Assembly: GCA_006386115.1 (NCBI GenBank)
Contig: VFIW01000013.1
Coordinates: 310,001 to 374,000 of the forward strand
Length of the DNA stretch: 64,000 nucleotides
Origin: Globisporangium splendens
Taxonomy: Eukaryota > Oomycota > Peronosporomycetes > Pythiales > Pythiaceae
Reading direction: 5' to 3'
This document shows positions 47,987 through 58,622 of this stretch, one piece after another. Within the stretch, counting starts at the first letter, position 1. The number at the start of each line of letters is the position of its first letter. The notes beneath the pieces are model-generated. The model did not search any database and had not been told where the DNA came from. It saw only the letters and a list, made by a program, of their open reading frames with translations. The position numbers and the translations under genes were made by a program.

Positions 47987-50900
47987 ATGGATGCGAGCGA
48001 CGGCGGCGCGCCGCTGCGGATCGCGGATCGCGCCGTCAGCCGCGTGAATGCGGGTGTGCGCAGCGTCGACGAGATCGTACGCAGCGCAGACTGAGGCTGC
48101 TGGCTGTCTGCAGTTGAGCTGAGTGCTGATGCTTTGTTTGAATGTTTGTTGTAGACGCATGATGATGACGACCGCGACGATCTTGTGGAGCAGATCAATC
48201 TGCATGGGAACTGCATCGAGAGCATGAACGGAGTCGAAGCATTCCCGCGGTATCGTGGTCGCAAACAGCAAGCAGCTTGTGCGCATTTGAGACCTTGCAA
48301 TTGACCATTTAGTGTGTGTGTATGTTTGTACCAGACTTGTGGAGTTGTGTCTCTCCAACAACTTTATTCAGGTGCGTCTGATCCATAGCTTTTGCTACTA
48401 TAGCTGAGTATTACGTGAACTCATGCGAAAGGGGTTGTGTGCTGGTGCGTTCAGGAGATTTCATTCGCGGCGCTCGAGCCACTCGTGCACTTGAAGATCC
48501 TGGATCTCTCCGCCAACAGGTTGATTTCGCGTGCTAACCACTTGTAGCTCCTGGATGCTGTTTAGTTGGGTTATGCTGATTTTGCATTTGCTGTGGGTTG
48601 GTGTTCCTGTTCATTGTACGACAGCATCACGTCCACAGTTGGGTTCCCGCCACTATCACGGCTTGAAGAGCTCTCACTCGCGCATAACCGGTAGGCTTTG
48701 GATGATATTTGCACTTGGATGGGTGAACATTTACTTACTGAGGAGAGTTGTCACCTATCGGTCCGTAGCCTCACAAGTCTGGACGGACTCACGCGACCGA
48801 TCAAGTTCCCAAAGCTGCGCTACCTCGACCTTCGTGGCAACGACATTGCATCGTACACTGATGTTGTGTCGTTGCAATACTCAAAGGTTTGCTACTTTTT
48901 ATAGTCACCATTCACTCCATATCATACCTGCAAACACCTCACTACCGCGTCACTGTCAGCAATTATCTCAACTGCGTCTTCAAGCTACGGACGGATCGCA
49001 GAGCAACCCAGTCTGCGACCTGGATGATTACCCGCGAGCACTGCTCAAGGTCCGCAGCAGGTGCAACACTTTCTCCACACAGGTTTTGCTTTTATTTTGA
49101 CTGACAACCGATCACGAACGTGTAGATGCTGCCTCGGCTCGTGCTTCTGGATGAAGAAGAAGTCTCGTTCTTGAAGGAAGTCGGGAACTTGCACATGCCA
49201 AAGTACCAGTCGATTCTACGGCGCATCAAGCAAGAAAAATCTCCAGCGAAACCACCACCAAGTCCACAGCCTCCGCAAGCAAACAGTGCAGTAGTTGCCT
49301 CAGAAGCAGGCGTCATTGCGACCCAACATCGGTCAACGCCACGGCGGCGAAGGAGTTTTCCATCGACGGACTCTCAAGTCAACCCCTCACAGATATCGCC
49401 AATTCAGGTGGTTATTGAGTCGAAAGAACGGTGCGGCTTTCATGTGCTGAGCAATGCGACCGGCCGTCGTAATTCTCCACCACACTCTCCCGGACTTAGC
49501 CAGGCAGCACACCATGAAGCGAAGCGTCCAGGTAGTAGTGTTCACGTCGTGTCTGATTCACATGCCCTCGTAGGGGAACCTCCGATACCTCTGGATTCTA
49601 ACAACTTAGCACAGCAGGATCGAGGCGCTCATCGCGAAGAACTCGCTGTAGCGGGAGCCACAAGGCCAAGCGACATGAGCGTCCGCCGTGTGTTGATCAA
49701 AGACGCATCCACAAATACAGAGCTTGATCTCGGAAAGGAGATCGTTGCGCGGGAGCTGGCGATTCTACAAAAGGAAAGTGAGATTCTCGCGAAAGAGAAA
49801 TCGTTTTTCGCTAGCGAAAGTGATTTGTTCTCGAAAGAAAAAGAGCTGTCTGCGCAGATCCTAAAGCTGCAGGAAGAGCTCTCCGTGGCAATCGCAAGAG
49901 CTATGTCAGCAGAAGCCGAGGCAGCGGAGGCGACGAAGGAGAAAGAACTACTTCAAAAGGAGAAAGAGCAGATCCAAGCCCTGCAAGCGTCCACAATGGT
50001 CGACGAAACGCGAAAAATGCAGGCACATTCGGAGCAGCAGCACAAGTTGGAGCTTGAAATGACTGCGATCCATGAAGCGCATCACCGTGAACTAGAGATG
50101 CTGAAAGCCATCGAGAGCAACCTACTCAATAAACTGGAAGCGGCTGAAGGTGCGAACCGCGAGCTGGCTCAAAAAGCTCAGGAGAAGGAAACCGAGCTAC
50201 GCGCTCATGAGACCACGTTCACAAAGTATGAGGCAAAGGTGAGTGAGCTGCTCACGGCTTCGGAGCGCGCATCTGCTGAGCATACTTCAGTCGTTCGCCA
50301 TCTTTCCGGTGATCTGCAGTCGTACAAAGAACGCTATGAGCATGTGGAGAAGCGGAATACCCAGCTGGAGGAACAGGTCAAAGAAATTAAGACGAGTGTC
50401 GAAGCTGTGTACAACAAGTGCGTTGAGAAAGACGAAGAAATCCATCGACTGAAGCGAGCGCTGCTGTCAAAAGCGGAAGATATCGAAGACGTCAAGGCAC
50501 AGAACGCGAAAGCAACAGATCGGCTTGACAGACTGGCTCAGCAGCAAAAGGAACTGTTCGACCAGCGGCTGGAGATGTCGATCGCGCAGATGGAGATGGA
50601 ATTCCGCAAAGAGCATTACCATTCCATGAACAAACTCCAGCTTCTTCAGCGCAAGTACCAAAGTGTCAGCAAAGAAGTCACGAAAGTACGAGACGCGTAT
50701 CAAATGAGTTTGAAACGAGAAGCGATTACCAGGAATGAGATCACGAAACTGGAGGCGATGCTGGCTGATGACAAGCAAAAGTTATTTGTCGAAGAGACCA
50801 AGCGAATTGACGCGTATGAACTGAAACTCAAGGATGCATCTGCCCAAATCGCGGACTTGCAGCAACAGCTGGAGGCGGCAAAAGAACGAGACGAGAAGCT

Positions 50901-51803
50901 ACAAGCCGTTGAAGCCACCATAGAGGATTTGGGTGCCATGAATACTCGAATGCGCAAGGAAATCAAGAGACAGAATGGACAGGTGGAGGCATGGAACAAG
51001 CTCGAAGACGATCTACGCGCGGCGTTGAAGGTGAAAGATGTGATGCTCGACGACCAGCAACGGCAGATCATGGAGCTTCGCAAGGAGCGACAGGAGATGG
51101 AGCAGCAACTGCATGATGAAATTGGCGAGTTGCAGGGCCAAATTGAAGATCTAGAGACAGCCTTGGACGAAAATCTGCAAAAGGTGGAGGACGAAGAAGC
51201 GCGATGCAATGCACTCACCACCGCGTTGCAGGACAAGGACCGCTCGCTGCAGGTGAAACTTCAGGAAATAGACGAGCTCTCGAACGAAGTTAGCAAGAAG
51301 CACGGCGCATTGGAGCTCATTGAGACAGAAATGGAGCGGGTGCGCGAGGTACTAGATGATCAAAACAGTCTCTTCCAGAAACGGTTGCAGAAACACATGG
51401 AGATGCATCGAGAGGAACTTGAGCGTGCAAACATCGTGGCCGAGGACTCGCGCGAGCTGCTTCGAATCCAGTGGGAGGCCGAACGAACGGGACTCAGGCA
51501 GCGGTACGATAGTATAGCCAATGATTTGCGCGATGTCGCGGCACAGAATGCAAAACTACGCGTGAATCTGCAGTCGGAGCGGAAGAAGAATAGTGAACGG
51601 GACCAAGAGATGCGCGTGCTGCTCGCTCAGGTATGGGCTTCATATGTACGTCCACTAATTGTATGTGAATGATGTGTGCCCTAAACTAGACTTTGTCGCT
51701 CCCCATCACACGAAAACAGATTGACCGCGAGCGCCATTTGAAGAAGCAGAGTCTCACACAAATCAAATCGCTGTTCGAGCAACTACAACAAGAGACGCCG
51801 TGA
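47987..51803 (+). CDS. LRRCC1/VFL1-like centriolar LRR and coiled-coil protein
   Basis: Nine exons: 47987-48076, 48155-48249, 48335-48371, 48455-48519, 48625-48690, 48769-48886, 48960-49049, 49126-51630 and 51720-51803. They join in frame to 1049 residues; introns 73-105 bp. Residues 30-190 are SDS22-type LRRs: INLHGNCIESMNGVEAFP, LVELCLSNNFIQ, LKILDLSANSI, LEELSLAHNRLTSLDGL and LRYLDLRGNDI, closed by an LRR cap NPVCDLDDYPRALLK. From about residue 390 to the end the sequence is an almost continuous coiled coil. This order and length match LRRCC1/CLERC of animals (about 1030 residues) and VFL1 of Chlamydomonas, proteins of the centriole/basal body lumen that set centriole orientation. Oomycete zoospores are flagellated, so a basal-body role is likely. 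Assignment by architecture, not alignment. Confidence 0.8.
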
Positions 51804-51867
51804 ATAAAAAAGCGTCAGGAGTGAAGATACCTCGACGTCGCCATTTCCTTGAAGTTGAGGACTCGGT

Positions 51868-52813
51868 CTAAAACGAGTCCTCATCGCTCGCGTCCTCGGA
51901 GAAATACTCCAGTTCTTCCAACTCGACGTCCTCGTCACTCACGTCCGACTCGCTTTTCAGTGCTTTCTTTTTTTAATGCGTCGTCGTCTCGCTCGTCATC
52001 GTCGGTGGATGAAGGTTTTGCTCGGGATTCCCTGTCATCGTCATCATCCGCTTTGGCTTTCGAAGCACGATTACCGTCATCGTGTTTGTCTGGGGACTCG
52101 CGTTGTGAAGCCTGCCGTTCTCCGTCATTGCCACTGTTGTCGACACTCGCTCCAGTGTGCTTTGCTGGCGGGGAAATCGTGTCTTGGCCCGCATTGTCAT
52201 CTTTGTCGGTACGAAGTAGATAGCCGTCCATCTTCTTCACGATGGTTGTGTCATCGTCCATCATCGACGCCGACCCCTCAGCGACAGATTCCTCCATCAC
52301 GCTTTCCTCCAGGTCATCAGCGTCGTCATCTTCATCGTCATGTTTGTCGCCACTACTCGAACCCGGCAAGTCTCTCGTATGTATGGACGTCTCTGCTACT
52401 GCTGCTGTATTGCTCTGTTCCTCCTCATCGCCGCGGACTCGCTGCATTTGCACAGTTGACACTCTCACTTCGGTCGCCTGGAGATGCGCCATCAAACGCT
52501 CAAGCAAGCGTTGCAGTTGGCGTTCGTTGACGACCTCGGGGACCAAGAACCGCCGGTTGTCCTTCTGCAATTGCTTGACGATCTGGGTTGCCTCAGAGTG
52601 CTTGGTGAGCGTTGGGAGCTCCACAATGTGCAGCTTCTTCTTCTTGACCACGTTGCGCTGCTGGGGGTATGCGTCCTCATCCGTGCCTTTGAACACGTAC
52701 AGCGACCCAAGCGCGCCGCCACCGCCGTCCTCAATCGGCGCATCGTCCTCGTACTCCAGCGCCAGCGTCGGGATCGGCGCATACTTGAGTCCAAACCGCG
52801 TCGGCGTGATCAT
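51868..52813 (-). CDS. CEP19-like centrosomal/ciliary protein, frame break near the end
   Basis: Minus strand from the ATG at 52813 (MITPTRFGLKYAPIPTLALEY). Residues 1-110 follow the CEP19 pattern: a beta-like start, VKKKKLHIVELPTLTKHSEA, LQKDNRRFLVPEVVNERQLQRLLERLMAHL. A long acidic, low-complexity middle follows. The primary frame stops at 51935. Another frame reads SDVSDEDVELEELEYFSEDASDEDSF and stops at 51868; its acidic end ending in Phe resembles the C-terminus of animal CEP19. The frames join if the T7 run at 51968-51974 had six bases. CEP19 recruits the RABL2-IFT machinery at the ciliary base. It lies tail to tail with the LRRCC1-like gene, 64 bp apart. Confidence 0.65.
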
Positions 52814-53139
52814 TATCCCAGTAGAGAACGCCAACCTGTGTCAATATGAATGGCTCCAAAGTGATTCACACCCTTTCGTGGCCCCACGTCCTTTCGAGTC
52901 CCAACTTTGCAAACACCATCAAGCGGTGCATTCTGGATGTGAGCAGCGGTTTCCATAGTGAAACCGAGTGTAACCCCACACAACGACCTGCTGACGCACT
53001 GAATGGAACAATGACTCAATGCTGCGCCATTCCTGCTATCGACGTTGGCGCGCGCGTTGCGCATATACACAACAAGATAATCGCATTGCCTTAAGGCGCG
53101 CGCGTATTCTCTATATTCTCTATCCGCCACTGCGGCAAG
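52814..53139. other. Divergent intergenic between CEP19-like and Frag1/DRAM genes
   Basis: About 325 bp, shared promoter region, no gene. Confidence 0.4.
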
Positions 53140-54572
53140 ATGCAGTTTGTGCGTGGTTCGTCCAGGTTTCCAGCCGTGATGCCCTTTCCGGACGCGCAAT
53201 TCGGCCAATCACAGCACAGCAGCGGCAGTGAGGAGCTCTCCAGTTCAGACGAAGACATCCGCAGTCCGGACGGCGAAGGCGCTGACGACGAAGAAGAGGA
53301 AGGGGGGAGCGCCACCGACAGCGACGCAGGCGCAGAAGACGACGCCACGGAGAGTGAGGGCGACGACCAGCACTACCACCGACGCGCGCGCTCGTACTCG
53401 TCCGACTCGTTCGGCAGCTCCGTGTCCTCGGCGCTCTCGTTTTCCGCGACCAGCAGCGAAAACGAAGAAGGGGACTTTGACGAAAGTAGCTCCTCGTTCG
53501 ATCCCTTCGACGCACTGGAAGAAACAGAGCCGGTCAAGCACAGCGCGTTCCGATTCGCAACACGTACGGCAGCGTCGTGTAGTAATACTAGCAGTCGAGT
53601 GCACGCCGCTGTGTCTGCACGGGGAAAGAAGCGGATCCGCTCGAAGCGAGAGATCTCGATGCAGACGATCCTGGATGCCGACACCGTCGGCTTCATTGGG
53701 CTGCTGATCCCGATCACCGGCATCTCGACGATGGTCGCGACCGAAGCGCTCGCGTGCACGCACCACTTCGACTGCACGACCAACTACCCGACGCTCTCGT
53801 ACGCGGCGACGTTCACGCCCGAGGGCCACGTGTTCATGATCGGTATGTGTCTCACGGCATTCTTCATCCTCGTGTCGAGTATTTTGTTCTACTGGTTCAT
53901 GCGGTTGCGACTCGGGACAGCAGATGCTCACGCACACTACACGTCGCTCGTGTGCCTGATCGCGGGCATCATGACGTGGTTCACGCTCTCGGGGCTCGCG
54001 ATCAAGGACATGCGCAACCACCACGACGCGCATATCGCGTTCACGATCGTATTCTTCGTCGCGTCCTGGGTGCTCATCGTGTTCTGCCATCTCGCGCGCC
54101 GACTCGTGCTGCTGCGCAGCGACGCGGCTAAGATCGCGCGGTTCTCGTCGTCGTCGTCGTCAATGAACACAACGACGTCGACGCTCTCGACGCTCTGGGC
54201 TGCGCTCAAGCGATGGAAGCGGCTCAGTATGCCCATGGCGTTCACGCTTGGCCGAGCGTTCATCGCGGCTGGCGTCACATCTACAGTGCTATGTACGTTA
54301 CCGTCGTCCCTTCTGCTTGTAGTGTGTTGCATGACGATCTCACTCTGACTCCTGCTGTTTTTTGTGCTTATGAAATAGTCGGGCTGCTGTTCCTGTGCGT
54401 GAATGGCACGTGGCCAAACCCACTGGGCTTTACAGCCGTGCAGGAAGCGTTCTTCGAGGCGTTTGCGATCGTGTGCCAGCTGCTGTTCATGGGCACGCTC
54501 TCCTGCGAACTCGCGATGCTCACAAAGGAGGTCGAGCAGCGTGATTACATGGAATTAGAGCGGAACGAATGA
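53140..54572 (+). CDS. Frag1/DRAM/Sfk1-family membrane protein
   Basis: Exons 53140-54292 and 54379-54572 (intron 86 bp, donor GTACGT, acceptor GAAATAG) join to 448 residues. The first 170 are acidic, Ser-rich and presumably cytosolic. Six membrane segments follow: IGLLIPITGISTMVA, MIGMCLTAFFILVSSILF, LVCLIAGIMTWFTLSGL, IAFTIVFFVASWVLIVF, the exon junction region, and IVCQLLFMGTLSCEL. The luminal HFDCTTNYPTLSYAAT and the NGTWPNP site before the last helix fit the Frag1/DRAM/Sfk1 family, whose members act in lysosomal/autophagy regulation or plasma-membrane lipid organisation and GPI remodelling. Which of these applies is not decidable here. The extended acidic N-terminus is unusual. Confidence 0.78.
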
Positions 54573-54678
54573 TTATGAGGGACAACATCAGATCATCTTA
54601 AACGAAACATGTGCGAATCAATAGGGCAAAAGCAAATGGCCTTTCTTTCTATTAGAACCACCTATCGTTAACCTCCTC

Positions 54679-55674
54679 TTATGCTTGCTGGTTCAAATAC
54701 TCAACGAAGAGGTCGCCGATCCCCGCAATGGCGCACGGCCGAAGCTGCGCGATCTTGATAAACTGCCGTCGATGGCGCCGCGCCTCCGACGTCGGCATGT
54801 TGCGCTGGATCTGTACAAGCACCTGTGTCTTGGGGACGCGCAGTCCATCCGCGAGGTTCCCTTCGCGCTGGTATGCGAGCAGTGCCTCGACGATGGCATT
54901 CGTGACGGCGTCGAGCTCCTGCACGAAACTCGTCTCGGCGACCGGTGCCGCCTTCGTCGCGAGTCCGGCCTTGACCGTCTTGCCGAAGCGGATCGCATCA
55001 GCGATCTGCGCCAGTGGCATTCCGTCAGAGCTATCGAGCACCTCGGGCGTCAAGTGGAACAGCGGATTGTCCCATCGATTCTTCTCCATCGGCACCTCAA
55101 ACCGCGCCGCGAGTTCTTCGATGCTGCAGACCAGAGGCAGTCATTACGTGTTCATGAGCGCACTGGCAACCATGCAAACAAAACTACAGGCAAACGTACA
55201 GCTTTGGATCAAATTGATCCTCGCGCTGCGCATTGCGCTCCAACGCGAGCGCTAGCGGCGTGTCGACGTACACGACGCAGTACGTCGTGCTCTCGGCTCT
55301 GGCTTTGCAGAACAGTTCGTAGCGCACGCCCTTGATGTAGTTGAGCGCATCGAGCACGACGATCGTGTTCGCGTTCACCGCTTTCTCTGCCGCGGCCTTG
55401 AGTGCGCTGCGGGTCGTCTTCTCCGCGCGGCTATCTGCATGCATGACAAGAGAGAGAGAGAGAGAGAATGAGGATGAGGACACCATGGCCACTGCGACGC
55501 GGGACAAGAACCGCTTTGCGCACCGTTGTAGCCGCTGCGTCTGTCCACGTGGACAGTCGCCTCTGTGATGTACTCGACGTCCTGCTGCACGTGCGCGCGC
55601 AGATACTCGACGAGCGCCGTAGCCACGAACGTCTTGCCGGCGCCCGGCAGCCCGCAGAACACCACCAGCGGCAT
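54679..55674 (-). CDS. KTI12: KTI12 homologue (Elongator-associated P-loop protein)
   Basis: Minus strand. Exons 55674-55524, 55434-55200 and 55123-54679 join in frame to 276 residues; introns 89 and 76 bp. The N-terminus MPLVVFCGLPGAGKT is the P-loop (Walker A), and DSRAEKTTRSALKAAAEKAV and TIVVLDALNYIKGVRYELFC carry the second motif region with the conserved Asp. FEVPMEKNRWDNPLF is the RFE.P...NRWD.PLF signature of KTI12. The C-terminal half is the tRNA-binding helical domain. KTI12 is an ATPase that regulates the Elongator complex in wobble-uridine tRNA modification. Length agrees with the family (about 280-350). An AG repeat (55448-55468) forms the pyrimidine tract of intron 1. Confidence 0.9.
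55448..55468 (-). repeat. (AG)n repeat serving as intron pyrimidine tract
   Basis: About ten AG units; on the transcribed minus strand it is a CT run ending 13 nt before the intron 1 acceptor of KTI12. Confidence 0.7.
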
Positions 55675-56123
55675 CTTCTTGTTGCGCTTTTTGAGTGTTG
55701 GAGATGGTGGGTTGGTGGACAGTTTGACCCACTCGACAGTGGGGCACATGGATGTGTGGGATAAATGGAATGTTAAGTGCGCGCGCGCACTTTATGATGT
55801 TCTGTCGTTTCTGTTCGCTCATGATCCCACTCGCATGGGTTCGAAATTATCGAACCATTCAACCTACACATGAACGACTTGATATGTGCAGCAACACGTA
55901 GTTACACAGTTCATTTTATGCCAAAACAATGTATCAAAGCATGAGCATGCACAGCATATTAAACAGCACAGGTATCTTATTGACGATGGCATTGCTTGGG
56001 GAGGGAACAAAATAGACCAGTCGCAAACACAACGGATCAGACGATTTCTGTGGTGGAAACAATGCGGCAGAGCCCATGTCGACGAACGCTTCTGCTGTTG
56101 CTAGCCTCATGACCAGTACAAGT

Positions 56124-56162
<39 letters not shown>

Positions 56163-56459
56163 GTGCTACTGCAAGTGGCAGCGCTGCGTCCTTCTGCTCA
56201 TCTCACGCGCTCAGCGGCAGCACAAAAACGTCCGAGCTGCAAACGAATGGTGGCGAAAGGTGGGAGCAGTGGAGACCGCCACCTCACCTTCCATAGGTGA
56301 GACCCACAGGACGCGATCGAGAGCAGACGCGTTTCTTTTTCACCTTCTTCACGCTGCGCTTGGCTTATTCCTCTCATTTGCAGACTTGCATCTTCGAGCC
56401 TCAAGCCCCGTGTGGTTGCACCCTGTTGTTGTCTTCATCCAGGCAACAGACACAGCACA
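55675..56459. other. Divergent intergenic between KTI12 and the MATE gene
   Basis: About 785 bp without a gene; contains a CT microsatellite and presumably both promoters. Confidence 0.45.
56125..56159 (+). repeat. (TC)n microsatellite
   Basis: About 17 uninterrupted TC units upstream of the MATE transporter gene. Could influence promoter strength. Confidence 0.8.
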
Positions 56460-58229
56460 ATGACGAACACCAACAACAACGTAAAGGAGACGTCGCGCTT
56501 ACTGCCAAACAAGACGAAAGGCGAGCCCGAGCCATCCCCAGACGCACGTTTACTTCCACAGCAAGCGATCCCCAACAAGAGACTCAAAGAAGAGACCGAT
56601 CCACGCGTCCACAACGTCCATGAGCTCATCCCACTGAAGCAGGAGCTCGGCGAGCTCACGAGCATGGCACTGCAGCTCTCGCTGCGCCAGATGGTGCGCC
56701 AGGCAATGACGATCACGGACAGCGCGTTCCAGGGCCACATCGGCACCAAGCAGCTCGCGGGCGTCTCGCTCGCGGCCATGTGGATGGGCGTGCCGTCGAC
56801 TTTCATCCAGTTCTCGATCCAGGCCATCAGCACGCTGTGCTCGCAGGCATACGGCGCGGGCAACAACAAGCTCGTGGGCATCTGGCTGCAGACTGCGGTC
56901 GTGTTCTCGGTACTCGGCGCGATCCCCGTCATGGTCTACTACTGCTGCGTCGGGTACTTCATCAGCATCACGATGGACGACGCCGAGACCGTTGAGTACG
57001 GGAGCCAATTCGCCATGGTCATGGCGCTGGGACTGATCCCGCAGTACATTTACGGTGCGTGCTCGACGTACTTTGCGGCGCAAGGCATCATCATGCCCGC
57101 CACGATCTGCAGCGCACTCACTATGGTGCTCAACGTCGCGTTCAACCGGCTGTACATCTACGGCGCGTTGGGATGGGAAGGCTTCGGGTTCATCGGCTCG
57201 CCGCTCGCGACGGTCACGAGCACGTGTCTCCAGCTGATCCTGTTCCTGACCTACACCGTGTGGTGGAAGCGCTACCATGCCAAGTACTGGGGTGGCTGGA
57301 GCCGCGAATGCCTGGACACCGACCGCGTCAACGTGTTCCTGAGCCTCGCGATCCCCATGGGTGCGTCGTCGGTCGTCGACTGGGCATCAGCAGCGATTGC
57401 CGGCGCGTTCTCCGGGTTCCTCGGTCCCAACATCGCGGCGTCGCAGTCGGTGCTTGGTGGTGTGTTTGGCGTTGCCAACTCGGCTGTGAGCGGCTTCTCG
57501 ACGTCGACCCAGATCCGCATGTCGCGGTATCTGGGCAAGGGCAGCGCCGAGGCTGCCGAGCGTGTGCTCTTCATTGGTGCCACGATCGTGCTCACGGGCG
57601 CGATTGTCATGCTCGGGCTCGTGCTCACGCTGCGCGAGTCCATTTTCCGCGTCTGGACTAGCGACCCGGCGATCCTCGCGATGTGCTCTTCGGCGCTCCT
57701 CGTGTTTGTCGTGTGCATCCTCGTGGCGTTCGTGCGGTTCCTGCTTACGGCCGTGCTCAACGCGCTCGCGCTCGCCAATATCAACCTCTGGGCCAACAAC
57801 TTTGCGTCCTGGTGCATTTACGTGCCACTGAGCTACTTGCTCCCGATCACGTGGCAGTGGGGGCTCGACGGCTTCTGGTGGGCCGATACGTTCGGCGAGA
57901 TGTTCAAAGTGCTCATCCTGGTCTTTGGCGTTTCGCGGGTCGACTGGCACGTCGCTGCTGCACGTGCTCAGGACGCCGCCGAAGCCGATGATCTTGAAGA
58001 CGGAGACAATGACGATGGAAACGCGCAGGAACAGCAACAACTGGTTGCGTACGAGAACGAGGCGCTGGTTGGTCGTACACCCGAGGCGTTCCGCACGCCG
58101 ACTGCAATGACGCCCTCGACGCCGTTCCACACACCCAGCGCGCGTCGCCGCGTGCGATCGATCGCGACACCGAAAGCGGTGACGACAGGGACACGAGCCC
58201 AGACTCCGACTGCACGCATGCGCGTATAA
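56460..58229 (+). CDS. MATE-family transporter
   Basis: 589 residues from the ATG at 56460 (MTNTNNNVKETSRLLP); the frame from 56412 opens with GTG. About 60 hydrophilic residues precede a 12-helix MATE fold (residues about 65-510) in two halves. Typical features are LRQMVRQAMTITDSAFQGHIGTKQLAGVSLA, STLCSQAYGAGN, IPQYIYGACSTYFAAQG and the matching second half ANSAVSGFSTSTQIRMSRYLGKG. A polar tail of about 75 residues contains repeated TP pairs (RTPEAFRTPTAMTPSTP), possible proline-directed phosphorylation sites. MATE proteins export organic cations and secondary metabolites in exchange for H+ or Na+; substrate and membrane are not predictable. Confidence 0.9.
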   Translation: MTNTNNNVKETSRLLPNKTKGEPEPSPDARLLPQQAIPNKRLKEETDPRVHNVHELIPLKQELGELTSMALQLSLRQMVRQAMTITDSAFQGHIGTKQLAGVSLAAMWMGVPSTFIQFSIQAISTLCSQAYGAGNNKLVGIWLQTAVVFSVLGAIPVMVYYCCVGYFISITMDDAETVEYGSQFAMVMALGLIPQYIYGACSTYFAAQGIIMPATICSALTMVLNVAFNRLYIYGALGWEGFGFIGSPLATVTSTCLQLILFLTYTVWWKRYHAKYWGGWSRECLDTDRVNVFLSLAIPMGASSVVDWASAAIAGAFSGFLGPNIAASQSVLGGVFGVANSAVSGFSTSTQIRMSRYLGKGSAEAAERVLFIGATIVLTGAIVMLGLVLTLRESIFRVWTSDPAILAMCSSALLVFVVCILVAFVRFLLTAVLNALALANINLWANNFASWCIYVPLSYLLPITWQWGLDGFWWADTFGEMFKVLILVFGVSRVDWHVAAARAQDAAEADDLEDGDNDDGNAQEQQQLVAYENEALVGRTPEAFRTPTAMTPSTPFHTPSARRRVRSIATPKAVTTGTRAQTPTARMRV

Positions 58230-58622
58230 CCACAGGACAATGTAGCTCAGCCACGACAGACTTCTTCGTTGTTTTTATGTTGCTGGTTGTCGGGCGACTA
58301 AGCTCAAGAACAGCGCGCATTCTTCTTTCTGGCCAACGCGACGTCATTTCGTCATCGGCCTCTCCAATAGCTGTTCTTGTCCACTGCTCACCCATGCTGT
58401 TGATTCTTTCTTACCGCGATTCTCAAAAAAAAAGTAAGCCACGACAGCGTCTATTTCGAGTCACGAACTCTGTTTCGATTCGACTTGGAAAGCTACTTAA
58501 TCCCCCGCAGGGATAAGGAGGACCAAGTTGGGTTTTCTCGATGCCACGAATTTGATTGGCACCTGATTACCCTCGCAGCGCACAGACAACAGCACTATTA
58601 GGCGCGTTGCCGCCACCGCGAA
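58230..58622. other. Intergenic between the MATE and adenylyl cyclase genes
   Basis: About 390 bp, no gene. Confidence 0.4.

Noticed and set aside
56125..56159. TC repeat as a functional regulatory element
   Set aside because: A simple microsatellite; listed as a repeat only, since nothing in the sequence shows regulation.
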